A stretch of DNA of 64,000 nt from Schistosoma mansoni (lineage: Eukaryota; Platyhelminthes; Trematoda; Strigeidida; Schistosomatidae), in contig NC_031497.1 in assembly GCF_000237925.1 (NCBI RefSeq), positions 19,737,828-19,801,827 on the forward strand. The letters are read 5' to 3'. Under the pieces are notes generated by a model. The model was given only the letters and a program-made list of their open reading frames with translations, was not told where the DNA came from and did not search any database. Both the position numbers and the translations under genes were made by a program. This document shows positions 21,521-32,663 of the stretch, one piece after another (position 1 is the first letter of the stretch; every line of letters begins with the position of its first letter).

Positions 21521-21671
21521 AAATATATTTTTGTTATACCTCAATGGGTAGAAAAATTGTATTTCTGACGTTTCATGAAAGCCACTTACTCTGAAGAAGT
21601 GGCTTACATGAAGTCACGGAACGTCGGAAATACAACTTTTCTACTCATTGGGATATAACAAAAATATATTC
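21521..21671. repeat. Fold-back hairpin element, about 70-base arms
   Basis: The left arm, from AATATATTTTTGTTATA at 21522, is repeated as reverse complement ending at about 21671. Matching blocks are AATGGGTAGAAAA / AATGAGTAGAAAA, TTGTATTTC, GACGTTTC / GACGTTCC, and AAGCCAC. The right arm has roughly ten extra bases near the tip. The loop is about ten bases (around ACTCTGAAGA). Arms differ by a few substitutions. It lies in the SWI5-like intron. Confidence 0.85.
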
Positions 21672-21757
21672 ATTACACATCCAAATAGTTTACTACTAAT
21701 AAGTAGTAGAAAGATTAGATTGCACAAAACAAAGGACTACAACAGAAAATAACTTAC

Positions 21758-21910
21758 AATAACATCTAGTTGTTCATTAATTTCATTGGTTTGATTGTTA
21801 ATAGTAGGATTGGTGAAACTGTTACTTTCATTGATCCTTTTTAATGGAGATTTGAAAGGGGCATGTACGCTGGAATGTCGCTTTTTAGTCTTTCTGGTGG
21901 GTGTTGACAT
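21758..21910 (-). CDS. SWI5: SWI5-like recombination protein, exon 1
   Basis: The exon begins with an ATG at 21910 (MSTPTRKTKKRHSSVHAPFK) and continues SPLKRINESNSF to EQLDVI, where a GTAAGT donor follows at 21757. The end is phase 0 and fits exon 2 at 19818. The basic N-terminus with a FKSPLKR patch suits a nuclear protein. A second in-frame ATG three codons upstream is possible, but an AG-rich acceptor-like TGTTTAG lies immediately before the chosen start. The stop codon of the ING-like gene on the same strand is only about 230 bases upstream. Confidence 0.65.
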
Positions 21911-22140
21911 GCTGAACAACTAAACATTCACATGGAAGTATGTAAATGAGGAGGTATTAACAAGTATATCTATATACAGGAGAAAAAATGGAAAACTAGA
22001 ATATTCATCTATTTACAGCGTGCAGATTACATAGTGTGAAAAGAAACAAAAGAGGTAGATTTTGTTGATGAGATACAACAAGCATAGTAAAGTGCAAGAA
22101 CAAAAGAGTCAAACAATTAAAGTGGTCTACAATGACTTTA

Positions 22141-22399
22141 CTAGTCATCTTTTTTCAAAGGAAATCCTTGAGCTATACACTGTGGACAATACCATTGTCC
22201 ACGTGGTTTGCTCACCAAACCAACACACTCAAAATGGAACCATTCAATTGCACAATCACGATTATCGCACGCAACCATTTCGCCATACGATACTTGTTGA
22301 CATATACAGTAGGTAGGTTCATTTGGATCAACTGGCATGTCTAATACTTCTCTAGGATTATTCGTCAATGCCAATGCCAATGCAGCAGTAGCTGGGATT
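22141..22399 (-). CDS. ING-family protein, PHD-finger exon
   Basis: ING proteins recruit histone acetyltransferase or deacetylase complexes to chromatin and read H3K4 trimethylation through a C-terminal PHD finger. This last exon starts after TTTAATCTAG, runs [70 protein letters not shown] and ends KKDD before TAG at 22141. All eight zinc ligands (C4HC3) and the aromatic cage residues (Y before CxC, Y of SYGEM, W of EWFH) are there. It is closest in wording to ING4/ING5. The phase fits the donor at 23690. Confidence 0.9.
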
Positions 22400-22475
22400 C
22401 TAGATTAAAGACAAATAGGAAGAAACGAAACAACAGGATAACTCAGAGAAAGTTACAAAAAGTAGAATGCATTTT

Positions 22476-23080
22476 CATTGGTGCCCCCAGATGCCCTGGT
22501 AAGGTCAGACCTGCCTCCCTCCCTAAATACTCTCACATGGCCAAACGTATACAGCCACTGCCAGGCTACGGAACTCACATATAATTTGGCGAAAATTAGA
22601 TAACGCAAAGACTATTATTATAATAGTGATAATTCCTCTGAATGTCTTGAGACGATAAGGGTATAGAGAATGCTCTCATTCTTGAAATGTCTGTATGAAT
22701 TCTTAAAACTCACTTATGGAAGTTCTGCTTATCGCCTGAGCGTAGCGGTTTTATCGAATGTAAGAGGATCAAAAGTGGATGTCCCGATCGTAAAATGGGC
22801 TAGTGGGTATTCAGGGTCCACTTAAGGGAGTAGGAAATCCTGATTATAAGCCAATGGTGAACACAGGCTCCGGGATTTCGAAATAAACTACGAAGTCATT
22901 TTAGTCACTGGCTACCATGGCACTGTATCTAACGTTACCCCACTACTTTGTGGATCGAACCCTTAGGTCAAAGACTCAGGGAGTGGTCCCTTAACAAAAT
23001 CGTCTTTCATTTGAGGGTCCAAGGATCCAAGCAGTGTTCGATTCAACACTCGCGTACACAAAGAATATTAATGATGAAAA
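22476..23080 (+). repeat. Dispersed repeat R2, copy 2 (diverged)
   Basis: It begins CCCCCAGATGCCCTGGTAAG and keeps CACATGGCCAAACGTATACA, GGGAGTAGGAAATCC, CACTGGCTACCATGGCACTG and CCACTACTTTGTGGATC in the order of copies 1 and 3. About 100 bases of unrelated sequence sit in its middle around 22570-22680. It lies in the intron before the ING PHD exon. Confidence 0.6.
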
Positions 23081-23689
23081 TAAATATAGTTCATATAGCA
23101 CCCATTTTAGTTCCAATCAGTAGGGTGTGAAAACACAGTGTTACTCAATTATCTAAACGTGAATGGAAAGTATGAGCTTTAACATGAGATCTACGATATG
23201 TTATGAATTAAAAATACAGTCGTTTGAACAGATTTATCTTTCTAAAGGGATATTTTCTAGGACGTTTTGAAATATCTTCAAAGAACTTTTCGTCAAGTCC
23301 AAAATAAAATCTTAGTAAAAATTTACAAAATAATCACTTGATATGAATCTAGGAATGCCCGTTTGGTAGTAAGTAACCCAGAACGTTGATTCACAAATGA
23401 GTAGACAGTTTCACTCCACTTGCTTTATTTAACTACTATATTAGCATCATCAACTCCAAAATAAATCCAGGTGACAGCTTAGCATATCAGTCTGCATTCA
23501 TTTACAATCTTCAGAGGTTTTAATGGTTTATTCCAGTTTAAGATGTAACATAATATTGTAACATCTTATATCGTTAAGTATATATGACTGAGTGGATTCC
23601 ATAGATCTCAATATACAAACATTAAAATCTTGGCTTTAAATAAACATAAATTCACAACAAACACGATCAGGTACTGCGTAAAAACTCAC

Positions 23690-23759
23690 TTAGGAGAAAC
23701 AACCGGCTCTTGTTCTTGTTTTGTTCGAGACTTTTTCACTTTCTTAGACTCCTTTTCAG
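23690..23759 (-). CDS. ING-family protein, basic linker exon
   Basis: A 70-base exon reads AEKESKKVKKSRTKQEQE, then PVVSPK, the polybasic nuclear-localisation region that ING proteins carry between the N-terminal helix bundle and the PHD finger. It is bounded upstream by a 35-base intron (23794-23760, GTACGT...GTTAG) and downstream by a GTGAGT donor at 23689. Phase is 1 in and 2 out, consistent with both neighbours. It is shorter than the vertebrate linker; another small exon may have been missed. Confidence 0.8.
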
Positions 23760-23794
23760 CTAACATCGTAATATGGTCAAAACTTTACACGTAC

Positions 23795-24091
23795 CTAATG
23801 CTTTTTTGAATTCAAACATATCTGCATCTAGTCGACGTATTTGTTTGTCAACTAGTTCATAAGCACTTTCAGCTCTGGATACCTTATCGTTACTAATTTC
23901 TTTGCCTTTTTTAAATAAACTTTGTATTTGTTCAATTTGTGCCTTGCGCTCTTCTTTAGACATTTCATATGCATGTTCATAAAGATAGGTTGTGCGTTGT
24001 TGTGTTTGACGAATGATATCCTGGACTTTCTGATCAAGATCACGCATAATTTCAAATTCTTGTCGCAAATGAGGTGGTAAGTGTTCTAAAT
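23795..24091 (-). CDS. ING-family protein, N-terminal dimerisation domain exon
   Basis: The exon starts after TTTATTTAG with LEHLPPHLRQEFEIMRDLDQ and runs VQDIIRQTQQRTTYLYEHA, IEQIQSLFKKGKEISND, KVSRAESAYELVDKQIRRLD, ADMFEFKKAL. This is the ING N-terminal helical region (LPxxL...F.lmReLDq; K.q.a...YelVDk.IrrLD) that gives the dimer. The donor is GTACGT at 23794. The first coding exon, which should give a short M...YLE-type start, was not found upstream. Confidence 0.85.
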
Positions 24092-25499
24092 CTAAATAAA
24101 CATTTGTAAAGGGAAAAACTATTCAGAGACAGAAACACATTAAGTTCAAATACATATCTCAACAGTATTGTTTAACGTTGGATCTAATCAGAAAATCAAT
24201 AAGAGATTGAATAATCTAAAAATCATTAAATTATTGATGACCAAGAGCATAACTTAGATGATAAAATGAAAGAACCCTGATTTATTAGTAATGTAGAATA
24301 TGATGTGATCGAGCGACAGCTAACGAAACTGAACCTAATGACTTATTACATTGATTTACAGTTATTAGCTGGACGAGAATAAAAACAAGTTGAACAGCTA
24401 GCAACTTGAACCGATGTAAATGTCAGCTTTTACGTTGCATATGAAGAAGCGACTGAAATTTAAAGCAAAATGCGATGGTGCAATGGGAAAATCTTACTCC
24501 CAAGGGTCTTCATGTAAACACTATTCAAAATCGTATCATTTTCAGGTCACTGTAAACGTACCAAAGATGTTAAACAGAACTGAAAATCTGCTACAATGAC
24601 GCCAGTAATCTATAGAAAAGTGAATTAACCTAGGTGGAAGAGTCGGCTTAGAAAAAAATTGAGGTCATCGCAACGACAGAGGCGGGAGATTAGCGACAGT
24701 TACGCACAGAGAATGAATTTAACGCTTTGAACAACTAATGGATTGCAATTAATAATGTGAAAATGCCTGGCTACATGAGCTGTTAGGCCGGCGATATATG
24801 TAAATGAATCGTATGGACTACTACGATCTCAGCTGAAATAGAAATATTCCTAATTTATCGTAGTTCTGAACAAGAAGCCACTGAATGTTTGTGTAACACA
24901 TTGGAAAAAATCAGTTGCAATAGTTTGGTTAGCAGTAACCGTAATACGCTAGTGGACCGGACTTTCGACCACCAGAGTGGAAGATTTGAACCCTGCACCA
25001 ACTACTTCACTTTGGAAAGCTAGGTAACACAAATAACTATTCTAAAAATATGTAATAAGGCTCAATACATCAATGTGTACTCAGTTAATAAAATACTGTA
25101 CAAAGTGTATCAGCTTAGACCGACAAACAACTATACAAGACTTTATGTTCTTCTCGGGAATACAACTTATGAAGGAAACCGATATCGATTTAACGTGAAT
25201 GCAAGTTTAACTTTCAACAAATTTTCGTTACGTTATTTTATGAACTTTAAATGCATTTCCGTTCAATACAACAAAAAGGGAATAATGGAGTTTCTATATT
25301 ATCCTTCGAAGTGTAAGATTAAAGTCATACTACAGACCGGTTGGGACTAAGTGTATAATACTTAGGTACTGAATACAATTCAAAACCCATCTTGCACGAG
25401 CTGCTGTCAAACAACATAGAAGAATGTCATCCGACTATAGAGGTAGTCATACCTCATTTAAAAGATGACCACGACAAAGCAAAGGCCAGTTGCTCGGAT
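24092..25499. other. Stretch without a recognisable gene; possible tRNA-like SINE
   Basis: The missing first exon of the ING-like gene may be here or farther right. At 24943-24993 an A box-like TACGCTAGTGG and a B box-like GATTTGAACCC lie about 30 bases apart, as in a tRNA-derived SINE head. The open frame at 25075-25350 shows no domain. Confidence 0.45.
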
Positions 25500-25795
25500 T
25501 TTATTTATTTAACACATGAACATTGGTACAAGGAGGTACCATATAGACATGCTCCACATAAATCATTCCATCTGTGTGAGGGCTGGGATACTGCTCGGGT
25601 GCCCAAACCGGAGGTTGTCATAAACAACTAACCTTCGGATACATAACCAGTCCAAGAAAATGAACAAAGACGAAAAACTACTTTATTAGCATATCAACCA
25701 GGATGACATACCAGTGAAAGTTAAAACTTCAGACAAGAGCAGGTAAACTAGATTATTTATTTATTTTAACACAAACATTGGTACAAGGGGGCACC

Positions 25796-25859
<64 letters not shown>

Positions 25860-25860
25860 C
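25500..25860 (-). repeat. Two 3' ends of repeat R2 in a row, one with a (TA)n run
   Basis: At 25500-25631 and again at 25757-25860 the minus strand reads the R2 3' terminus: a pyrimidine-rich GTGCCCCCTTGTACCAATGT and GTGTTAAATAAATAAA. The second copy has its GCGCATA...TATCTGGTGC part expanded into about 55 bases of TA repeat (25801-25855). Confidence 0.65.
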
Positions 25861-25929
25861 ACACAATAACAATGAAAATGGGAAAAGGATGTAACGTGCG
25901 TATAAGAGAGAAGAAAAAAGGGCCTTTAA

Positions 25930-26520
25930 GATGTTAATAAACTTCTCAGACACACCCTTCTTCAACAGACAATCCCAGAGAACAGTTCTGTCCAACGAAT
26001 AGAAGGCGGCCTTGATATCAAGAAACACTAATATTGCTGACTAATTGCTGTGCTAATGTGGTATGGCAACTCGAACTGATGTACGTACGTACGAAGTTCT
26101 ACGTTGTGACTGACTGACGATTGCTGACCTGTAATTAGTATGACAGTGTTCTAACATTTGGCGGAGGGTGAAGATATGATTAATACATCCTCAACCAGAA
26201 CGAAAACCAGCCTACTTCTCGTGAGTCAATCTTTCTTGGGTCCGGAACAATTTACGAAGTATGACAGAAGCCAATAGTTTGGACGCAATCAGAAGTAGAC
26301 TTATCCGCGATAGTTGTTGCATAGATGACATGAACCCTTTTTAAAGATAGGGACAACTATTGACTTATCTCATGGCGTTGGAGCACTCTAACTGGCAAAC
26401 CTTTGAAAACAACTCAGAAAGTTCCATAATCAGAAAGTTACCATCATCTTTAAGAAGGACCGGAGGTAAGTCACCTGGGCCTGGTGGTTTGTAGCGCTCC
26501 AAGAGTCAGAGTTACGATCT
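25930..26520 (-). mobile_element. RTE-type LINE fragment with an internal insertion
   Basis: Minus-strand pieces read PPVLLKDDGNFLI, FSKVCQLECSNAM, AGFRSG, GCINHIFTLRQMLEHCHTN, and VFLDIKAAFYSLDRTVLWDC then KKGVSEKFINILKALF. Between HCHTN..SAI and VFLDI about 90 unrelated bases, including CGTACGTACGTACATCAG, interrupt palm motif A's approach. The fragment lacks everything after the palm. Confidence 0.7.
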
Positions 26521-26594
26521 TTGGAGGGCAGGACAGTCTGGTCGATTAGGGTTTGAGGATGTTATTCAGGGAGTATAATCCAGTGAAATAAATT

Positions 26595-26935
26595 TGGAAA
26601 GAGAAAAAAGATAGGGACGTGAAGAATTCAGAAGATTAGAATTTGGGAGAACACAAAGAGTGGATGCATCTTCGCCATTGCAAACGATCTTGAGCCACGT
26701 CATTCAAGGTCTCTAACTATCGGTTGCTATAATCTTGCGGATCCCAGCCAGGTAGTCTACACCTACCAACATGGCTCAGTCCACTTGTCAGTGACTTCAT
26801 GGATTTGTGCCAGGTTTTGGTCTGGCCGCCCCTAGCTTTCTTCCAGCCTACTCTTACACCATAAAACATCGCACGTCGGGAATTACAGTTACTCGTATAA
26901 AGGAGACGGAATAACATGGTACACGCCGATTCACA
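26595..26935 (-). mobile_element. C-terminal end of another RTE-type LINE
   Basis: The frame 26917-26717 reads CNSRRAMFYGVRVGWKKARG, GQTKTWHKSMKSLTSGLSHV, GRCRLPGWDPQDYSNR; after a stop it goes on LETLNDVAQDRLQWRRCIHS, the end of schistosome RTE polymerases. Its 3' end abuts the fragment at 26520. Confidence 0.65.
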
Positions 26936-28129
26936 GATCGATTATCTTTACAAACACTATCATTAAGATGTTTCAGAAGTTATTACAGTCGTTATAGCCC
27001 ACTTCAAAACATCTCATATGAAACGGAGTATTTTAGGGTTTTAAAAGTGGTTGTGCACAACTAGATTATTTGTGAGATAAAGCTATGATGAGTCTACAGA
27101 CAACGGAAAACTTGTATATGTCACAAGTACAGACCTTCCAAAACGTTCAACACACTAGATAGTGACTGGAGCTTAGATGCTTATGAATCCTTAACAATTT
27201 GTTGGACTAGGATCTTTATTTGCTAGAAATTGATCTTAAGTGAGAACTGGTTCCAAAATCTTCTATAAGCCTGCTGTACAGAGACGAAAGTTAAGTGGGT
27301 CTCGATGCACGTTAACACAATGGTTATAATACATACGAACCACCTACACTAAGTTCTTACTTATAATGACTTAGTTCATTGCAGTTCTTTTATGGCTGCC
27401 TTACAAATAGAATTTATGATACTATGTGCTATATAAAGGTCTTGGATCAAGATAAATCCTACTTTTACGATTTTCAACACATCAATATCAACGAAACTAC
27501 AATACTATGTGGACACTGAAATCATTTGACTGGAAAATAATTGACTTTATTATAGTTCAGAAGACCTACGAGTGTACATCTGCCTTCTTCCTTGTAAGCC
27601 TGGCCATGATATACAGAAATTTCGGTCAACGATACATAAAAGTGACTAAAACGATTGAACCCTAACTATCTCCTGAGGGTTAGGAGGTGGCTTTGCCATG
27701 AAGCATGAAATACTAGTAACACGAAGTATTGACCCGAGATATTCTGTCTTGTAGTTATGATGGAGAACGCTAAACCCAAACTGCACTATCGAACGCCCTG
27801 GAGGTTTAGTCGTTTCAACTAATCAGGAAACACCAAAGTATGAATAATTTGTTAGGCGAGGAATTACGATTACAATTGTTTTGAGGATTGCTACACTATA
27901 GCTGGTTTCAATTTGAGATAAAAAACTAAATATAACACCTAACCCTAATTAATAAAACCAAACAGCAAATGTATTTCGATGTTTGCACTATGATTTTCCC
28001 CGTTTCTAATCCATTCGGCAGTAAAATTTAGCTCAGACCCCAGAAACGACATGACACAACTATTACGCCGTTCAAATGGTTGTGGGTAGAATAAAAGCTT
28101 TTGACTGACGTGTTTTCACACCTAAAAGT
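26936..28129. other. Stretch without a recognisable gene
   Basis: I see no exon, repeat copy or RNA gene that I can support here. Confidence 0.5.
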
Positions 28130-28600
28130 AGTGGGTCGCCGGTGCCTCTATGTAGGAACCTAAGTATATCTGACAAGCAAAAGAGAAATACAAGGAAATT
28201 ATGGTGAAATACTGTCCTAAGTCCTTAAAAATTTGCCAGCTCCTTCTTGAAGGACACCTGAGGAGACGCTGAGGCCACCATATCTAGTCACGAATCCCAG
28301 GACTTGATTATTCGTAAAGACTGGACTGAAGTAAGTATTTCATAGGGTGTCCCGGAGTGTTTAACATGCTGTAAGTCACTAGAAAACCACTTCTTAGAAG
28401 ACTAAACTTTGATGGATAAAGAGCCAGTGACTTAAGATATTCATCATAAAGTTTTGAATGATCAAGTAATAAACGATTAGTTTTGGTTGATACAGAGACA
28501 AAAAGCCACATAATTAACGAATCTATTACGCGTGAAGTAGTTGTCCAAAATGAACACAAACCTTCCATATATTTCTGTAGGTACTCCATCGACACGGGAA
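28130..28600 (-). mobile_element. Old 3' fragment of a LINE A relative
   Basis: The minus strand keeps LYDEYLKSLALYPSKFSLLR, SGFLVTYSMLNTPGHPMKYL, clearly the counterpart of YEERLQSLNLYPLEYRRLRG in LINE A. The 3' untranslated parts (28130-28250 against 2105-2260) also match in outline: GTGGGTCGCCGGTGCCTC, then TCCTTCTTGAAGGACACCTG. It is 5'-truncated and much decayed. Confidence 0.75.
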
Positions 28601-28931
28601 AAAATGTACAGCGGCAAGGTAAATAAGTCAGTGCGTTTTCAAACCTGCCCGCCGTTTCCTTTTTGCGACCTTGAACGGCCTGACACGAGGCGGTCATTCC
28701 GTTTTTGATTTGTTGAGGGTCGGTTGGTTGTCCTCTGGGTTCCACGAATATCAGGTTTTCTCGTATTTGCGTCGTTTTTGGCTGTAGTAAATTCGCAAAA
28801 TCAATGCCAAAAGCGTTTACTTAGCTTACTCTGTTTTGTAGTGTACAATTTGGCTCTTTTGTTGCTTCGTAACTTGACCTGAGATGCCAACTACCCTACT
28901 GAATCTCACTCTCCTTGTTTAATATTTTTAG

Positions 28932-29461
28932 GGGTTCACGAAACTGCGTATTCAGTATAAATTATCAGTAAAAGATACTCTGGATTTGTGTGAATCGTTG
29001 TTTTCTGCAAGAATCAAGGCGACATGACGAGTAACCCGTAATTCCTAAATGTTTGTAGTTCTTTCTTCAGTTACTGAAGTATTATCGCATGAAATAGCTG
29101 TTTTTTAGTAATTAACGAATAATGTTTGTAGTGATTTATGTTCCAGAGACATTTCGGTCGACTTAAGTGAGGCGTTTCAACGCATAATACTTAGCAGGCG
29201 TTTTGGAAACTGGATTGAATTCGATGGTGTGTTTAAGGAGTTCCAAAAAGTATGGATGCATAATTCCATCCCTTTTCAGACCGCCCGTATGCATAACATT
29301 CACGGCGAAAGTAAACTGCTGAAGGACGTGCGATTTAAATAGTTTTTTTGGTGTTATGAACTAGATGCAGGCATTTGCGAGTGCAGTTGTCGAACATTTA
29401 TGACTTGTCGATATCCTTGTCATCATATACTACTGACATATGTAAAAAGACCAACTCTTAC
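28932..29461 (+). CDS. Zinc-binding FAR1/MULE- or SWIM-like exon, probably decayed
   Basis: One plus-strand frame reads LRIQYKLSVKDTLDLCESLF (28932 on), then, after stops, RDISVDLSEAFQRIILSRRF, GNWIEFDGVFKEFQKVWMHN, SIPFQTARMHNIHGESKLLK and, after a TAG at 29340-29342, YELDAGICECSCRTFMTCRY then PCHHILLTYV. The middle resembles the N-terminal domain of FAR1-like/ZSWIM3-like proteins and Mutator-type transposases (RxFxxWxEFxxxFxxxxxxxxxPFxxxxSKLLKD). The cysteine part fits a SWIM pattern CxCx(n)CxH or a FAR1-type finger. TTATGTTCCAG before 29147 and GTAAGC at 29462 could be splice sites. A domesticated or host multi-exon gene relic, or a transposase fragment, is possible. Confidence 0.4.
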
Positions 29462-31025
29462 AGGTAAGCTTATTCAACTACGAAATAAATAAACTAATTA
29501 GCTCATCACATACTTAGACCATGCAGCCGATGGAAGTTAAATAACACACATAACTTCCATTATAATACAACAACATCATTACCCAGACGGAGTGAAGAGT
29601 ATATACGAATTCAAAGAGGCCAGAAAATCCATAAACAACAGATAGTTGAAAAATATGGTGAACACTTCGCCATGGTGGTGGAGAAAAAAGTAGACAATTG
29701 TCACTTAAAAATCAATAACTAGGTAAGACTGCCATTTCTCTTCCTGCAGTCCTATTTACGATCAGTATATTCGGATGAATAATTGGAGTGGCATTGTTTC
29801 CTAATCGCATGGTCTCCGGAGTCAAGCATATAATAACTAAAAAGATGTAACACTTGGAGAAGGTCGGAAGTGGTGAACGTGGAGATATTCATTCAATCGA
29901 ATGGCATGGCTCAGTGTTGCAGACGCGCTCATTATGTTTAACTTATTTATATTCACATTAAATATATTATTCTATCCCAAGCATAAATGTGTTCTTCAGA
30001 AGTACTAAGTATTGTTATTTGTCGCGATACGATGGGTCAGTGTAGATAGTGATGCGATTTTCACGTAAGATCTTACAGACTAGGCAGTCAAACGATAAAT
30101 TTACCGTTATCGGACAATGTCTGTTATGAAAGTAGTATTAGTACCGAACTAGACTATACACATACTAAAGAGATTTAAAGTGCGAAAAACTACAGTTGTT
30201 ATATTTATATTTAGATAACTTATTAGATGAATAAACGCGGTAGTAGTCAATACAAAACACAGTTATCGTCAATGTGTGAATTGTTTCTCCGCATAAACTT
30301 CCATATTAAGAGATTCACCAAGTTGTTCAACTGCATAGACTTGATTATTACGAAGATTTGAGCCTTTCAATTAGTTGACAGAAGTCATAAGTTGTATAAC
30401 AAAATGTATGGATAGCTTGTTCAATGCAATTCTGAAAAACAACAAATCAATCGTGAAAGAAAAGATTTAACTTCGTTATCAGTATCAAATTCCATAAGTA
30501 AATGAAATAGCAATTGATAGGATGTACCTGTAAGTGTTTTACTTGCTGTAAACAGTGCTCTTCATTTTCTAACCTTCCTACAATTTCATCTAGTTATTCG
30601 GTATTAACAAACAAACTTCAGGCACCAAACGAAGGGACTCACAAACTTTAATTAGTCATATGAAATTTGAGAAAAATCCAATTACAACGTTCATAATATT
30701 GTTAGCAGTTCACTGTTTACATACAATAATGAAATAACTGGTAACCACTATTTAGCGATTACTCGTCAACATGCATTAACACTCTGTTTATGATTTAGTC
30801 AGTGATTTTGGATTCTGTTAACAGAAATTTATATTTTAACCCTATACGAGACATCGTAAAATAGTATTATCTACGACATGTTTTAGTTACCATGCTCATA
30901 ACAAACGCGAATCGCTTTACTTAAGAAGAGTATTTGGCTAACTTAAGTGGCACTTACAGTAATGTTCTACACAATTCCTGTATAAATCCAGAAAGCGGGC
31001 AGAAAAATCTATCAACGCCAATTTT
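29462..31025. other. Stretch without a recognisable gene; R1 copy inside
   Basis: A minus-strand copy of R1 lies at 30022-30145 (landmarks GATAAATTTACC, GTAAGATCTTACAGAC, GATGGGTCAGTGTAGAT). Otherwise I see only AT-rich sequence without exon signals. Confidence 0.5.
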
Positions 31026-32380
31026 TCAGTTTCAGTTTGGAAAGGACGGGAGGCTTGATGGCCTAATTTAGTCCTGGCAATGATGGTCTCTTAGCTGATC
31101 CAACTTTCTTTTGAAGGAGTCGATAGATGGAGCCTCAACCACGTGCTGAGGTAATGAATTCCACTCGTTGATGATTCGATGGGAAAGTCGGTATTCAGCT
31201 GACAAGTAATTCGTTCTGGACTTGTGAACTTTTTTGGTGTCCTCGTAGATCTTCAATTTTGGAAGACAAGAAAAATGAGGGCATATCAGGTGCAAACTTT
31301 TCATTAAGCAATTTGAAAACTGCAATCAAGTCGTCTCTGATTCTTCGATATGACAGCGAGAATAGGTTTAGCTTGGTCAGTCTAGTACCATACGGGAGCT
31401 TCGCTATTCCGGGAATCAGCCTAGTTGCTGTTCTCTGAACCCTTTCCAAGAGTTCACTGTCTTTTTTAGGCAGGGGCTAGCTGTTTGTATGCAGTACTCA
31501 AGTTTAGGACATACGATCACTATATACAAAGTCAGAAACGTTTTAGCGTCGAGACGACTAAAAGCCCTGCGTATGGACCATAAAGTTCTAAAACCTTTGG
31601 CGGCTATTGCACCACAGTGTGCAGTAGTCTTTAGGTCTTGACTAACGATGACTTCTAAGTCATTGTGTGCCTGGACAATAGGTAACTCAGTGTTATTCAT
31701 CGTGTATGTATCTGTACCCTGGTGGCCAATATGCATCGCAATACACTTGGAAGTATTTATCGGCAATTGCCAGGTTTGGGACCATTCAGATAATTTCTCC
31801 AGGTCGTTTTAGAGTTCTAAGCTATCATTGTTACTTTATATCGCTCTCCATATCTTGACATCGTCAGCATAGAGCAAGACCGATGACGATAGCAGACGAT
31901 TGAGGTCATTTACGTACAGGAGGAATAACACTGGCCTCAAAACTGTACCCTGGGGGGCTCCACGAAGCACAGTTTCCCAGCTAGACAACTTGGAGTTCAC
32001 CCGTACTCTTTGTTGACACCCAACTAGGAAGTCTTTTATTCACATCAATAGATTGCCTCCAATCCCGACATTCCTTAGCTTATATAACAGCCGGTTGTGC
32101 GGAACTTTGTCGAAAGCTTTGCTGACATCGGTGTAAGCTACGTCTACAGGTAACTTTTGGTCCTTAAGAGCGCACCAACTTTCACGAGCGACTAATAAAT
32201 TAGTGAGACAAGAGTAGCCTGTTCTAAAACCATGCTGCTTCTCCGAGAGGATCCGGTTTTCATCGAGATACTTAAACAGCTCCTTCCGAATAATCTTTTC
32301 TAAGATTTTAACAACCACACTAGTTAGACTAATGGGTCGGTAATTCTCAGGCTTATGTTTTGTACCTGTTTTGAAGACTT
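31026..32380 (-). mobile_element. CR1-like LINE 'B', copy 2, 5'-truncated
   Basis: The minus strand runs from mid reverse transcriptase to the 3' end: VVKILEKIIRKELFKYLDEN, QHGFRTGYSCLTNLLVARES, VAYTDVSKAFDKVPHNRLLY, LRGAPQGTVLRPVLFLLYVN, LLYADDVKIW, LPINTSKCIAMHIGHQGTDT, MERVQRTATRLIPGIAKLPY and SFKRKLDQLRDHHCQD. The stop in LLM*IK is the same TGA at the same site as in the arms. Sequence resemblance to LINE B is lost at 32380, the usual 5' truncation of a LINE insertion. It is visibly more diverged from the arms than the arms are from each other. Confidence 0.85.
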
Positions 32381-32663
32381 TTTCTTCCTCACATTACGTA
32401 ATAATATATCAGTCCAGATGACAGCGGTGATACTTATCATGGATAGAACTGTTTACGACTGTATATTAATAGTTCATATCGTAATGTAGCACGTTATATA
32501 TTGACGTTTACTTGGAAGCACGAGCGATCTGAAACAACAACACTACAGTCAGAACCGGTAAGTGCCGTTGAAGTTAGAACACAGTGTACTAGCACAACAG
32601 ATATATTTTGAAACTGAAAGACACGGTTAGAGTACAAAAGGGGAAACTTACTACAAAATAGTT

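Noticed and set aside
25753-26028. 91-codon frame ending in a YIYI run
   Set aside because: It is an RTE fragment read into a TA microsatellite.
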